NCBI GenBank assembly: GCA_030765045.1
Contig: CM060966.1
Span: 59,429,022 to 59,493,021 of the forward strand
DNA length: 64,000 nt
Direction of reading: 5' to 3'
Source: Tenodera sinensis
Lineage: Eukaryota; Arthropoda; Insecta; Mantodea; Mantidae
Position numbers and translations under genes: made by a program. Below the pieces are notes generated by a model. The model was not told the origin of the DNA, ran no database searches, and worked only from the letters and a program-made list of their open reading frames with translations. Shown piece after piece: positions 1-10,754 of this stretch. Within the stretch, counting starts at the first letter, position 1, and every line of letters starts with the position of its first letter.

Positions 1-330
1 GGAGTAGTTATTTTGTTACAGTGCTTATTATCCTTTGTTATGTTTGTGTTTCTGGCAGCAAATTGCATGCAGTTGTTCTACTCATAGCGGGAAATTTGAA
101 TCTATGAAAGTGTGAAATGAATGGCATGGTGGAGCTCCAGATAAATCTTTCGAGTTTATTCTTAGAAGAGAAGCAGTTTTCCTTGCTTATTGTTTGCGAG
201 TGAGGGAAATGTCATCTGCTCAAACATCGGTTGTTGTGATATTGGTCATTTAAAACAAAAACCAAAGAAAAAAATAGCAACATGTGAGAGATCAATTGTG
301 GATATGAATTGAGAATTAGAATTATGTGAT
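1..330. other. Unassigned AT-rich sequence
   Basis: I see no coding sequence, RNA gene or repeat boundary here. A non-LTR reverse-transcriptase remnant begins at about 331, so the region may hold more decayed parts of that element, but nothing recognisable remains. Confidence 0.4.
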
Positions 331-975
331 GTGTGTCAGAGAGGGTCCTGGTCCCTCCAGTTCATACTCCTCGACAAGGCAATCAACAAAAGACTCAAAT
401 TCGAAACACAAGAAACCTGCGTCTACCCAACTCTACTATACGGATGCGAAGCATGGTCGACAACATCTAAACAGATGAACGCACTACAAATATGCCAAAG
501 AAAGATGGAACGAAAGATACAGGGAATATCTAAGAGAGACAGTTTCCAACGAGTCGCTGTCCCAAATGTCTTTAACAAAAACGTCACACACAGAGCAAAC
601 AGACTTAAATGGAAGTGGGGAGGCCACATCGCGCGGATGAAAGACGAAAGATGGACATACAAAACCACCATGTGGGATACGCGCACAGGAGACCGACACA
701 GAAGCAGACCAAGAAAGAGGTGGGCATGCATAGCACGAAGCAGAGGAACATGGAGAATAATAGGAAGTATATGAAGGATATTTTTGTTGTACTGATTTGT
801 TGATTAGTATTTTCATGATTTTGGTTAAATACTTGTAACAAGTTTATTGTATACCGCTGTATTACATAGAATAGTCGCGATATGACGTAATTGTTGAAGC
901 GACTCTAAATAAATTTAAAAATAAATAATAATAGGAAGTCGACTACAAAATGAAGACAGTGCCACCTACAAATAA
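331..975 (+). pseudogene. C-terminal end of a non-LTR reverse transcriptase, interrupted
   Basis: The translation has the pattern seen at the C-terminus of insect endonuclease/reverse transcriptases: YPTLLYGCEAW, then a basic stretch with MERKIQGISKRD, then LKWKWGGHIARM and a terminal arginine-rich SRPRKRW block. The endonuclease and catalytic RT domains are missing, so this is a 5'-truncated copy. The frame appears to stop at 772, but a 13-bp direct repeat (756-768 and 927-939) shows that a 158-bp insert interrupts it. Past the second repeat the same frame continues for about 11 codons to a TAA at 973-975. The layout resembles RTE or another insect LINE clade; the clade is inference. Confidence 0.7.
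769..926 (+). mobile_element. 158-bp retroinsert with 13-bp target-site duplication
   Basis: The direct repeat AATAATAGGAAGT lies at 756-768 and 927-939 and flanks this segment exactly. The insert ends in an A-rich tail with AATAAA-type motifs, as expected for a severely 5'-truncated 3' end of a LINE or a SINE-like retroposon. It has no coding capacity. Removing it restores the host element's reading frame. Confidence 0.65.
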
Positions 976-1150
976 CATCCCAAGTTGACTCAAAGTGATA
1001 GTGAAATCAACCTAAACCAGACATAAAAACACTAGACACAACCTAACGCAGAGTAGCTCACCGCGTTAGTGAAACAGAACTACCCTCTAGCAGGAGGCCT
1101 TTGCCCTTCAAGGGGCACATTAGGCTATTATTGTTATTGTTATTGTCAGA
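976..1150 (+). mobile_element. 3' end of a LINE with (TTATTG)n tail
   Basis: After the stop at 975 comes a short 3' untranslated region. It ends in a GGAGGCCTTTGCCCTTCAAG-type motif and a short run of TTATTG units (about 1129-1146). This GCC-rich motif followed by a short tandem tail is a common LINE terminus in insects. It fits as the 3' end of the 331-975 element. The link is inference from adjacency. Confidence 0.5.
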
Positions 1151-1169
1151 GAGACAAAGAGACCAAAGG

Positions 1170-2050
1170 TGGAGACGATGTAATATACTGCATACCCACT
1201 GCGACAAGTCACAAGCCGCCACTGCCTACGTTATTGAACTTTCCAAAGATGCGTACTGCTTATCTGGCTACGTCGATCTTTGTTGTGCCGAGTGTTTTGA
1301 TTTTGGTGATAATCTTTATTCAACCTGTGTCAACGCTCGTATTGTTCATAAATATGTATCTCCTGACGCATTTTTCTGGGGACGGTTACATTTGTTGTAG
1401 CCGCGAAATATGTTCCTACAATTGCTGTTCTGGTTTAAGTATCGGTCGAGATTTTTATGACTTTCTGAACCTTGTGCCCCTTCCACAGGAAAATCATGGT
1501 TTTCGCGTCCCACAGGATACTTATAATTTTGTTGGTTTACTTCTAACCTCATTTCCGTTACTACGCTTTCCTGTCTCGTGTTATCTTCTAAATTCCTCAT
1601 CCTGCCGCCTCCAAAACTCATCGGGTTCTTTAAGTACATCTGTTCTTATTTCCTTTATTGCATTCTCCTGTCCTAGTTTGACTTCTTTTAGTAACTTCTG
1701 TATCTTACTTCCGCTTTGTTCTGATTTCTAGGACAAATCATTGGCTAAGAATTTTCTATTTTCCCTACATTCTTCTCCACTTAACTCCATCTGCTGTTTC
1801 AAACTACTCACATTCTTTTCAATCTTTCTCATGTCTTGCTTTAATTCTCCTACATTATTCTGAAGTTAACATCTCATACTTTCCCTACATCCATAAAACA
1901 TTTTTTTCATATCCTGTTTTAAACTATTGAAATTATTTTCCATGTTACTTTCAAACATTTGTATATCCTACCTTAAACTACTTGTGTTTATTGCTAGTTG
2001 CTGCATTATTTTTTACTTTCTCACCATAAACTACCCTTTACATGGAAATT
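1170..2050 (-). pseudogene. Possible decayed gag-like coiled-coil protein
   Basis: The minus-strand translation, broken by several stops and frameshifts, gives stretches rich in N, S, L, K and E with heptad-like spacing (around 1670-2010). They lead into an N/R-rich segment (about 1346-1640, with NQNSNCRN and YNKCNRP). That order resembles the gag of some insect LTR elements, with a coiled coil before a basic asparagine-rich tail. I see no zinc knuckle, protease or RT, so this is a weak assignment. Plus-strand frames across the region look like shadows. Confidence 0.25.
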
Positions 2051-2278
2051 TTTTCGAAAATTTTAAATTTCTTGAAAATGACTAACGATTTTGATTAAAA
2101 TGTCGTATGTTTAAGATATTTTTATGAAAAATAAAATTTATATTTTCAATTTTCTGAGTATAGCATATGTAATCCTGTTTACTCTGGATGACTTTTGAAT
2201 AACTAGTAAACCGTAAGAGATAGACAAAATTTTACTATACAAAAATGTAGGTCTCGCTAAGACATAGAATTTATGTCT

Positions 2279-2281
<3 letters not shown>

Positions 2282-2333
<52 letters not shown>
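2282..2333. repeat. Poly-T tract (52 nt) followed by short GT run
   Basis: Uninterrupted T from 2282 to 2333, followed by GTGTGTGTGT. It could be the poly-A tail of a minus-strand retroelement, but no element body could be assigned. Confidence 0.9.
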
Positions 2334-2343
<10 letters not shown>

Positions 2344-2928
2344 AGAGTGAACCATTGCGGAAATATTCCTTGTTGTTTGTGTCAGCTTCGGAAAACCTAA
2401 AACTTTCGTGAAATGAAACATCATTTCTTTTATATGTTAAGCGTGCAAAGAGAAATGAATCTCAAAGTTTCAAAATATTTCACCATCGCTCAAAGCCTAC
2501 TGTATTCTACTATTCCTCTTACATCTACAAGGATTTACAATAAGATAATTTATACAAATGTTTATCTCAACTAACACAAAGAAGATATGGTAATAAGAGT
2601 TTGTAAGAATGGTTAGTACAAGAGTAGAGAAAGTCCTGTGAGCGCAACACATCATATTTTTCCTTAGTTGTTTATATAACAATTGAAGTCAGTCTCTGTT
2701 GCCTCTGTTTTCACAGTTACAATAATTTCAGAGGGCTTACACAAGATATTGATTGAAATTCGAGGCTATAATTATCCAAACTTTTTCGTGATTCTTTCAT
2801 CAGAACATTAATGTCCAGCCAGAAATTACTAGACTAATGTAACTAGACTATTATACCAAGAAATTCCTAAAAAGCGAAATTTATGCAAAAACTACAGTCA
2901 AAGTAAAACTTGTAAGCTTTTAGCAAAA
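2334..2928. other. Unassigned AT-rich spacer
   Basis: No gene or element was recognised. The text near 2590-2660 (repeated AAGAGTTTG / AGAGTAGAG type words) loosely resembles sequence at 54600-54900, suggesting an old dispersed repeat. Confidence 0.35.
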
Positions 2929-3079
2929 TACAGGATGATTCCAAAATACTTTTTCAGACCTCGGGTAAGGCTTCCTTACATCTTAATAGGGAAAAATGTA
3001 CACCTGAGCATATGTCCCATAATCCTGTGTTTTCTCGTTATTAGTGAAAATGAAAACTCGTCAACACATAAATCACACA

Positions 3080-4260
3080 GTAAATGTTCGATATGTCCTC
3101 CAGTTTATTCTGAACATGCATGCACTCGTCGAAATAGGATTGTCACAAGGTTTCAAAGTACTCTGGGATGGTGTCGAATGGTTTTGCAGGCTTCCATGAT
3201 ACGTTAATGCAGAGTTTCTTCATCCGTGATGTTTGCTGCATAAACCAATTGTTCCAAATACCCCCAAAGATAAAAATCCAATGGATTGAGGCAGGGTAAA
3301 CGTGCAGGTCGGGAAACTGGTCCTCGTCTACCTTTCATGGTAGATACCAGTTAGTGCATCTCGAACAATGGGACGAAAATGTGTTGGAGCCCAATTATCC
3401 ATAAACCAAAGTTTTGTTGTATTTGCAGGAGCACATCTTCGTGTAGTAAGTCGGGATAAAGTTCCTGTAGACCTCACCTGTAAAAGGTGGTGGGCAAGCG
3501 TCTGTACCTACCAGGCAGTCACCCACTTTAGTCCTAAACTGTTGCTGAAGTCTGGCCTTTACTACAACAAAGGATTAAGAGCTGGCCATAAGTGTTCGTT
3601 GTGGAAAATTGTTATTCCATCTCTTCCAAACGTTGCCTTATCTGTAAACAATACTGACGAGACAAACAATGGATTGGTTATTTGTGCTAGAAATCATCGG
3701 CAAAAGTTCTCCCGTGGTCTGTAATTGGTAGGTGAAAGGCTCTGTGCACGCTGAAGATGATGTGGATACGGGAGCTGCTTCATGCTGTACTTGCTGTTCA
3801 GAGGACATGGCAGCCATGTCACCTCGTAGCTTACCTCGTATCTTTGAAAAGCAATATCTCAGCAGTCTTTGCAAATTTTGCTTAACATGGCTGCCATGTC
3901 CTCTGAAAAGCAAGGGAAACATATTACTAATTTAATTTTTATGCCATCTATGAAAGTATGCCTGAGAATTAGGTGACCCTTCGCGCAGATTTCATTTAAG
4001 TTGGGTATTTACTTTTGTGCAAGATAGTACCAGATGTCATAGCCAATTATATTCTACTGATATCTGGATCATCTTTAAGACACTGTGAAATGTGTTCTTC
4101 ATGGTGCGGCGTGCGAGTAGCTCTTGATCTTCCTCGATCAAAAGGTCGTGATGCGACGGTTTCTGACTCAGCAACTCGACTATAAACAGCAGAGTCGGCT
4201 GTTTTCGGTTTGCAAACGCCATCTGATGCAGCCGTTTAGCCTCGTGTCCATTACCATTTG
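3080..4260 (-). pseudogene. Decayed mariner-like transposase
   Basis: On the minus strand, 4260 to about 4050 encodes a helix-turn-helix-type N-terminus (NGNGHEAKRLHQMAFANRKQ, then a basic RGRSRATRTP-like part in a shifted frame). The C-terminal part at about 3340-3080 gives RRGPVSRPARLPCLNPLDFY followed by LWGYLEQLVYAANITDEETL. This matches the PDLNPLDFFLWG region of mariner-like DDE transposases that carry a DUF4817-type HTH in insects. The position of the third catalytic aspartate reads C (PCLNP rather than PDLNP), and stops and frameshifts are frequent, so the gene is dead. The middle region is too decayed to read. Confidence 0.65.
3799..3905. repeat. Perfect 21-bp inverted repeat, 65-bp spacer
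   Basis: Positions 3799-3819 and 3885-3905 are exact reverse complements (core GAGGACATGGCAGCCATGT). The unit could fold into a hairpin and may be a tiny foldback insert inside the mariner-like element. Confidence 0.85.
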
Positions 4261-4643
4261 CGCCGCCATACCTAGAAATAATGTCTGCCTGCTCATGAAA
4301 TAAATATCTTACAATGTTTGAACGAAATACCTGTAGTTAACTCACCACAGATGTGAACAATTAAAACATTGAAGACAAACTAATGAAAATTGTAAACAAC
4401 TCCCCATGGCAACATTTGGCAACGTAAGACAAAATGAGTCCAATGGGTCAAAGTCTTCTATGAAAGAGTGTATAAGTGTAGTTGTGAGATTGGATCTGGA
4501 AGACCATTGAACGTAAACTTTCATTAATAACAAGGAAACAAATGATTATGGAATATATGCTCATATGAATTTTGTTTTCTTCTTCTGATACAAGAAATCC
4601 ATCCATACCCGAAGCTTGTACATTATCTTTGAATCATCCTGTA

Positions 4644-4900
4644 TAGTCAACTTAGTAATTCTGCAAAGTATTTATCGCATAAGAATAAACCTTGTATTTG
4701 AGAACACTATGCTTGTTTGAAAATTCAGACCAATAACAAAGAATATCTCGAAAATGGTTATTTCTACAAAATACCGTATTTGACATAAATTCTGTGTTTT
4801 AATGAGAACTACATCTTTTATACAACACGATTTTTTCTATGTCTAACGGTTTGCCCTTACTCAAAAAGTCATTCGAATAAAGAGGACTTTCGAGGTTTCT

Positions 4901-4939
<39 letters not shown>

Positions 4940-6031
4940 GACGTATACATTACAATTAATATAATTATACCTTATATATGACATTTTAATAAAATTTGTT
5001 AGAGACACTTTTGAGAAGATAAACATTAGTGAAAAAATTTTCATGTAAAGTGTAGTTTGGGGAAGGAGTATATTGTTGAAAATAGGGACAATGGGAGTGA
5101 AATTTGAAAGTTCCACAGTTCTTGATAGATTTTTCTGAAATTTTTCCTGTGCTTGTATTTATATGAGAATAGGAGGCACTGCAAATTTCATTAAAATTGG
5201 ATAATTCGTTTATGATATATAAATTATTTTATGAACTTAATAGGCACATTTTCAAAATAGAGCTCGCGTCTATTAACTTTTCAAAATCCAATTATATTGG
5301 CAGAACTGATACTCTAAAACATGGGTAACAATTGTATTAAGAGATATTTCAAATACGTTTGCTGATTATGATGTACATATTTTTTTAATAGCAAAGAAAA
5401 TTTAATCTTAAAAATTATTGATTTTTTTTATACAAAAATGTTTTTGGAATTCATGTTAATGATAACATCAATATTGAATCATAGTATTGTTGAGCTGCTA
5501 TTTATGAATACTTTTGGAAATGTTCATTGAATTTGAAGCAAAACTCAGGCGCGACCTTCTTTTGGAATGTGCAGAAATGTAGTTTTGAGAAAAACAGGCT
5601 TTTATATAGGAACATGCTGTGTACGTTAAGGGAAGGGCGCTATTTGAAAGGGCCGTAATGGCCACATGGAGTGGGGGATATGAATAATGTTAGCTGATCC
5701 AAATGCACAGGTGTTCCAGGAACATTTTAAGGTAAAGAAACAATTTTCGACTTTTTGACAATTTTGACCAAAATTTCACTCCCAGTGTCCCTTTCTCAAA
5801 AAGAAAATCTACGTATACATTACAATTAATATAATTATACCTTATATATGGCATTTTAATAAAATTCGTTAGAGCCACTTTTGAGAAGATAAACATTAGT
5901 GAAAAAATTTCCATGTAAAGTGTAGTTTGGGGAAGGAGTATATTCTTGAAAATTTTCGTGTCGCATCTTTGGAAGTTAAACTTGTATACCAAAGTTGGTC
6001 TTTAACCTTCTGTTCTTTTCGAGTTATGCTG

Positions 6032-6033
<2 letters not shown>
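4644..6033. other. AT-rich repeat-derived region with a direct duplication and poly-A
   Basis: No gene. It contains a poly-A run (about 4902-4937) and two 143-bp direct copies, 4941-5083 and 5811-5953, offset by 870 bp and differing at only a handful of bases. Text near 4720-4800 (the TATTTGACATAAATT word with following bases) recurs in diverged form near 15030-15110 and 15780-15890, so this is a dispersed family. Confidence 0.6.
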
Positions 6034-6088
<55 letters not shown>

Positions 6089-6101
6089 ACACACACACAC
6101 A
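6034..6101. repeat. (AC)n microsatellite
   Basis: About 68 bp of AC dinucleotides with one AT interruption. It directly abuts the 5'-truncated R1-like LINE. The long His/Thr and Cys/Val frames over it are artefacts. Confidence 0.95.
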
Positions 6102-6109
6102 AGAATATA

Positions 6110-7441
6110 CATGGCAGGCTGCGAAAGAGCCTTCAAGACCCGCGCGGAAAACACTAAGGTACTCAACAAAACAGTTCCATGGTGGGTCAAAGAACTGACA
6201 ATTTTGAGGAAAAAGACAAATGCATAACGGAGAAGATACCAGAGGACAATAGCTAACGAAGAACTGCGAATGCAACGAAAGCTACAATACCACGAAACAA
6301 AACTATGTACCAAAGAACTATCTGACAAGAGAAAATAAAGTCCTGGAAGGAGTTTTGCAGCATAGCTACGAACTCAAACCCATGGAACGCTGTATACCAA
6401 CTGGCATCTCGCAAAATTCGGAAAAACCACATCCTTACAACCCTTAAGAGATCAGATGGCACATATACCGTAGACACATTTGACACAGTGAATTACATAA
6501 TGGATTACTTTGTCCCAACTGATGAGGAAGTAACTGACAATGTGCAACATACGGAAATAAGGAGTAATATAATACAATCCCCAATCACAGAAGACGACAG
6601 ACCATTCACTATCAATGAAATCAGAGACTTCATAGAAAATATGAACAGCCAAAAGGCCCCAGGAGATGATGGTATAGCTAGCAATATACTCAATCTAGCA
6701 TTTGATTCAACGCCACTGTATATAAAAGCATTATATAACAAATGTCTAGAAAGAGGTAAATTACCAAAAGTGTGAGAAACAGCTAAAATAATACGTATTA
6801 TAAAGCCTGGTAGAGAAAATACTGAAGAGGTCACCAAATACAGACCAATAAGTCTACTAAAGTTTGCTGCCAAGGTACTAGAGCAACTTTTCATAAACCG
6901 AATCATGCACTGTTTATACTCGAATGGCAAATTAAGTAAAAATCAATACTGTTTCACACTACAAACAATCTAGATGCAATCATGTCAGCCATGGATTTCA
7001 TAGAAGAAGTTTACAAAACAAATGCAGTGTAGCGGCAATCAGCCCAGACGTGAAATTTGATAGCGCCCGGTGGCCAGGTATACTCAATGCCCTAAAGAAC
7101 TTCCAATGCCCGAAGAATTTGTGCAGGTAACACAAAGCTACTTAAGTGAGAAACGATGCACACTCACAAAAAACAGTATCTCGGTAGAAAGGAAAGCAAC
7201 TGAGGGATGCCCACAGGGTTCCTGCTGTGGGCCTGGGCTATGGAACATCTATTATGACTCCTTGCTGAAATGAAACTTCAAACCATGTACTAAACTCGTT
7301 GCCTTAGCCAATGATGTTCTGGTTCTTATCAAAGGAAAAGGCACACTGGAATTAGAGAATCAAGCAAGTATAGAAATCCGAAGAATTACAACATGGGCCG
7401 CAGCAAACAAGATAACATTCAATAGAGGCAAAAGTCAAGTA
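6110..7441 (+). pseudogene. R1-like ORF2, linker and reverse transcriptase first half
   Basis: The translation begins with a linker containing PWWVKELTILRKK, then SWKEFCSIATNSNPWNAVYQ, then NSQKAPGDDGIASNIL at about 6645-6690 and YRPISLL at about 6840. The palm region shows TEGCPQGSCCGPGLWN (about 7200-7245). The YADD catalytic box is altered: it reads LANDV at about 7305-7320, with the first Asp replaced by Asn. Stops occur at 6773 and near 6970, plus frame changes near 7030 and 7270. The reading frame runs into the 10-bp duplication at 7432-7441 and resumes at 10755. The protein is inactive. Confidence 0.75.
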
Positions 7442-7858
7442 CCCGGGGGGGGGGGGGGGGACCTTGTAACCCCTACCGGGCGCATCCCCCGGGTGGCGGA
7501 TGGGGGAGCCCAGCAGAAATGGTGGGTTGGTCCGAATAGCTACGGTAATAAGGACCCGTGGACCAACAAGGAGCAGGTTCCTGGGGGCTTAAATACTGGG
7601 ACAGCCTATCTCCAGGGGATATAAATGTGGAGGTCCCATGCCCGGGGTAACTGGGTGAAGACCTCAACGGCGACATTCATGGCGGCGGAACAGGCAGCCT
7701 TTCATTTGGGGATGGTACATATGATAGACGTGACTGTTTGTCTATGAGCTGCCAATCCCAGTAACAGTGTTACTCTGCTTCACGTTGGTACCGTGTCCAG
7801 AGGACAATTAAACTCTACTCAATCTCTTCAAGGAAATAGAAACGGCCGGATAAATATT

Positions 7859-8614
7859 ATGACGACCCCAGCTCAGAAAAAGGACAAAAGATTTGGAATA
7901 TCGGTGGGACTGAAACTAACTGTTTGGAATGTAAGAGGTATATGCCACAAAGAAGACGAATTACAGAAAGAACTTAAACAAGCAGATGTTGATATAGCAA
8001 TCATCCCAGAACCGAAAAAGAAATTAAAGGGATCTGTAGAGTTGAAAGATTATATAATGTTATACAGTGGAGTCTCACAAAACAAGAGAGCATCGGCAGG
8101 AATTGCAATACTATTAAAGAAAAAATGGAAAGCAAAAATACAGAGTTACGAATTTATTAATGAACGCATAATGAAACCGAGATATAAAACACCCAGAGGG
8201 CCAATGACAATAATAGGATGCTATGCTCCAGAGGAAGGGAAATTAGAAGATACAAATAAATTCTATGATCAGCTACAAACTACATTGGACAAATCAAATA
8301 AAAATGATTATACAATCATAGCAGGAGATTTAAATGCTAGAATAGGGAATATTCCAATTTCAAACAAAATAGGAACAAATGGAGAACCTACAATCAATAC
8401 CAATGGAAATATCTTAAGAAAATTTGTATCATATAACACATTGAAAATTACAAATACATTCTTCCGCCATAAAGACATACATAAATACACCTGGAGTGCT
8501 AGAGGTAGACCTACAATCATAGATTATGTCATCGTAAATGAAAAAGTATCAAAATTAGTGGAAAATACACGAGTATTTAGAAGATATATGTGGGTACAGA
8601 CCACTTCCTATTAA
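7859..8614 (+). pseudogene. RTE-like ORF, apurinic-type endonuclease domain
   Basis: A continuous frame; an upstream ATG exists at 7793, but ATG 7859 gives the more domain-like start. It shows the exonuclease-endonuclease-phosphatase motifs in order: LTVWNVRGICHK (N-terminal), ASAGIAILLKKKW, IIGCYAPEE, AGDLNARIG, and TWSARGRPTIIDYVIVNE near the C-terminus. This enzyme nicks target DNA to prime reverse transcription. The second motif's glutamate region reads IIPEPKKK rather than a canonical T-E-T, which is tolerable. The frame then breaks near 8615, where the final SDHxPL-like motif is expected. Confidence 0.75.
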
Positions 8615-8908
8615 TTTCAAGAATTTCAATATCATCTAGTTGGAAAAAAAATTAAAAGACACACAAATGAACCAAAAGAAAAACTTTTAAAGCTCACCTT
8701 CTTCAAGAAGAAAGTATATTACAACTATATCAGAAGCGTCTTGATCAATATGTTGATGAAAACCCAATAAATAATAATATAAATTTAGAATGGGAAGAAA
8801 TTAAACGTATAACTATAAAGGCTGCATCAGAAGTATTGGGCAAGAGGACTAAAAGGTATAAAAATAGAGGACTTAAAGTTTGGAATGAAGAAATTGCGAA
8901 CATAAATG

Positions 8909-8936
<28 letters not shown>
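8909..8936. repeat. Poly-A tract inside RTE coding region
   Basis: An uninterrupted run of 28 A within the linker of the RTE-like ORF. It reads as polylysine and probably shifted the frame. Confidence 0.9.
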
Positions 8937-8940
<4 letters not shown>

Positions 8941-9893
8941 ATATTTACAGTTTCTAAATAATCAAACACTAGAGAACCGAACAGAATATAAGAGGTTAAA
9001 TGCTATAGCCAAACGTAAAATAAGGGAAATAAAGCGACAAAGTTGGGATAAATATGTGAACAACTTACAGCATGACCTTCATGGACGACAAGAAAAAGTA
9101 TATAAAGTCCTAAAACAGTTAAATGAGAATGAAAAAGATAAACTGCAACATAACCCAATTAAGACTGAAGAATGGAACAAATATTATAAGAAATTATGGA
9201 CTGATTCAGACGAAGATAAATTAGTAACAACATACCTATGTTAATGAATATGTAGATTCAATAAGTATTCAATAAGAAACTTGAAAAAATTTCAAAAACA
9301 GAAAAATTCCAGGAACTGATGGTTTGAATATGGAACTATTTAAATATGCCTCGGTTAAATTCCAGACTAGACTTTTGAATTTCATCAATATATGTTGGAA
9401 AAAAGGGCATTTACCAGAGGAATGGTATATTGCATTGATATGTCCGATTTTTAAAAAGGGAGACCAAACTGAATGTGATAATTATAGAGGAATCAATCTT
9501 TTGAACTCAGGTTACAAGATCTATGCAAAAATCGTAACACAAAGAGTTGTTCCAATCTCAGAAACTAAATTGCATGATTCACAAAATGGATTTAGAAAAG
9601 GGCGTTCCTGCAATGATTGTATCTTCACAATAACACAGGTTATGGAGAAACGACGAGAATATAATCTACCAACTCTAATAGCTTTTATAGGCTATGTAAA
9701 AGCTTTTGATAAAGTAAAAAGAAATCTGCTATGGGAAATAATGATTATAAATGGATTTCCTCAACATTTAGTAAGAACAGCACAAAGGATGTATATAAAT
9801 ACAAAATTTAAATTGGAGAAATCCATAGAAAAAGATAACCTAGTAGAGATTAATTTAGGACTAAGACAGGGGTGTCCATTGTCACCTACCCTA

Positions 9894-9897
<4 letters not shown>

Positions 9898-9941
<44 letters not shown>
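9898..9941. repeat. (TA)n microsatellite expanded from RT codons
   Basis: The codons for FNIYI are naturally ATATATAT. The run has grown to about 44 bp, producing IYIYIY repeats and a frame break inside the RT palm. Confidence 0.9.
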
Positions 9942-9945
<4 letters not shown>

Positions 9946-10694
9946 GACGCAGTTGTACGATGGCAAGCTATGCTTAGAACACATTTTAAAATAAAGGGGA
10001 GAAATGTTGACACATTGCTGTTCGCTGATGACCAGATTTTAATTGCGGAGACGGAAGATAACTTACAAATAGCCATACATGAATTAAATAATATTACAAG
10101 AGAATATAATCTTCAAATTTCATATGAAAAAACAAAAATAATGGCTTTTATAGGAACAAACCATTTAAGAGCAAAAATTTGCATAAATGATAAACCAATC
10201 CAACAACAAAGTGATTTTAATTATCTTGGCTATATTGTGTCATATACCAGCAATAGAGATATACAAAACAAAATAAACAAATTCCAAACAATATGTGGCA
10301 CAATAAAAAGAACTTTTAAAAATTGTAATCGTCAAACTTTGTTAAAACTGCATAAAATAATGGCGATCCCAACCCTGCTTTATGGGTGTGAAAACTGGGT
10401 CTTGACTATCTCACAACAGAAGAAAGTGGAGGCTGCTGAGATGAAATTTCTGTGACAGGTGGCAGGTTATAGACTCATAGACAAGAAAAGATACGAGGAT
10501 ATTAGAAGGGAATTGGAAATTCAGAGTATAAATGAAACAATCATTGCATACAGGTAAAAATGGCATGACCGAAGACCGTACACCACAAATAGTGCACAAG
10601 TATAAACCTGTAGGTAGAAGAAATGTTTCAGGCCACGAATGAGATGGTCCGATCAATTTCCTTGAAGTCGGAACGGGCCACGAGGCTTATACTG

Positions 10695-10739
<45 letters not shown>

Positions 10740-10743
10740 CGAT
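10695..10743. repeat. (GAT)n tail of the RTE-like element
   Basis: About 16 GAT units end the RTE-like element immediately before the second copy of the 10-bp target duplication. Short tandem tails are usual for RTE elements. Confidence 0.9.
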
Positions 10744-10754
10744 GAAGTCAAGTA

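Larger units (their letters stand above)
2931..4641 (-). mobile_element. Mariner/Tc1-like DNA transposon, 1.7 kb, TA-flanked
   Basis: The ends are inverted copies of CAGGATGATTC followed by A-rich bases (2931 onward and inverted up to 4641). Each is flanked by TA (2929-2930 and 4642-4643), the Tc1/mariner target. The interior carries a degenerate transposase on the minus strand. A perfect 21-bp inverted repeat lies inside at 3799-3905. The size of about 1.7 kb is usual for an autonomous member, but the transposase is broken. Confidence 0.8.
8620..10455 (+). pseudogene. RTE-like reverse transcriptase, broken
   Basis: Reading frames shift several times. A poly-A run (8909-8936) interrupts the linker. 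From 9324 the RT is clear: LPEEWYIALICPIFKKGD, DNYRGINLLNSGYKIYAKI, QNGFRKGRSCNDCIFT, then FIGYVKAFDKV, where the usual catalytic FxDY reads FIGY (Asp to Gly). GLRQGCPLSPTLFNIYI runs straight into a (TA)n expansion (9898-9941). After it the frame resumes with LLFADDQILIA (about 10017-10050), the intact catalytic FADD box, and ends with the thumb motif IPTLLYGCENWVL. Two lesions at or near the active site make it inactive. Confidence 0.8.
7442..10744 (+). mobile_element. RTE-like non-LTR retrotransposon, near full length, (GAT)n tail
   Basis: The element is inserted in R1-like ORF2 with a 10-bp duplication AAGTCAAGTA at 7432-7441 and 10745-10754. It begins with CCC and a 16-base G run (7445-7460), then a GC-rich 5' untranslated region to about 7790. 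Endonuclease and RT follow, then a short 3' end terminating in (GAT)n. The endonuclease-RT order without RNase H, and the short tandem tail, fit the RTE clade. At 3.3 kb it is close to the usual RTE length. Coding is broken by frameshifts and microsatellite growth. Confidence 0.8.

Noticed and set aside
1069..1731. 220-codon plus-strand ORF as a membrane protein
   Set aside because: It overlaps a LINE tail and lies opposite a more protein-like gag-like minus strand. Composition is Ser/Leu/Cys-rich without conserved motifs.
5896..6328. Cys/Val- and His/Thr-rich ORFs
   Set aside because: They are translations of the (AC)n microsatellite; the same holds for 16355-16855 and 59927-60219.
8906..8940. 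Start of a new gene with polylysine N-terminus
   Set aside because: The lysines come from a poly-A run inside the RTE-like ORF.
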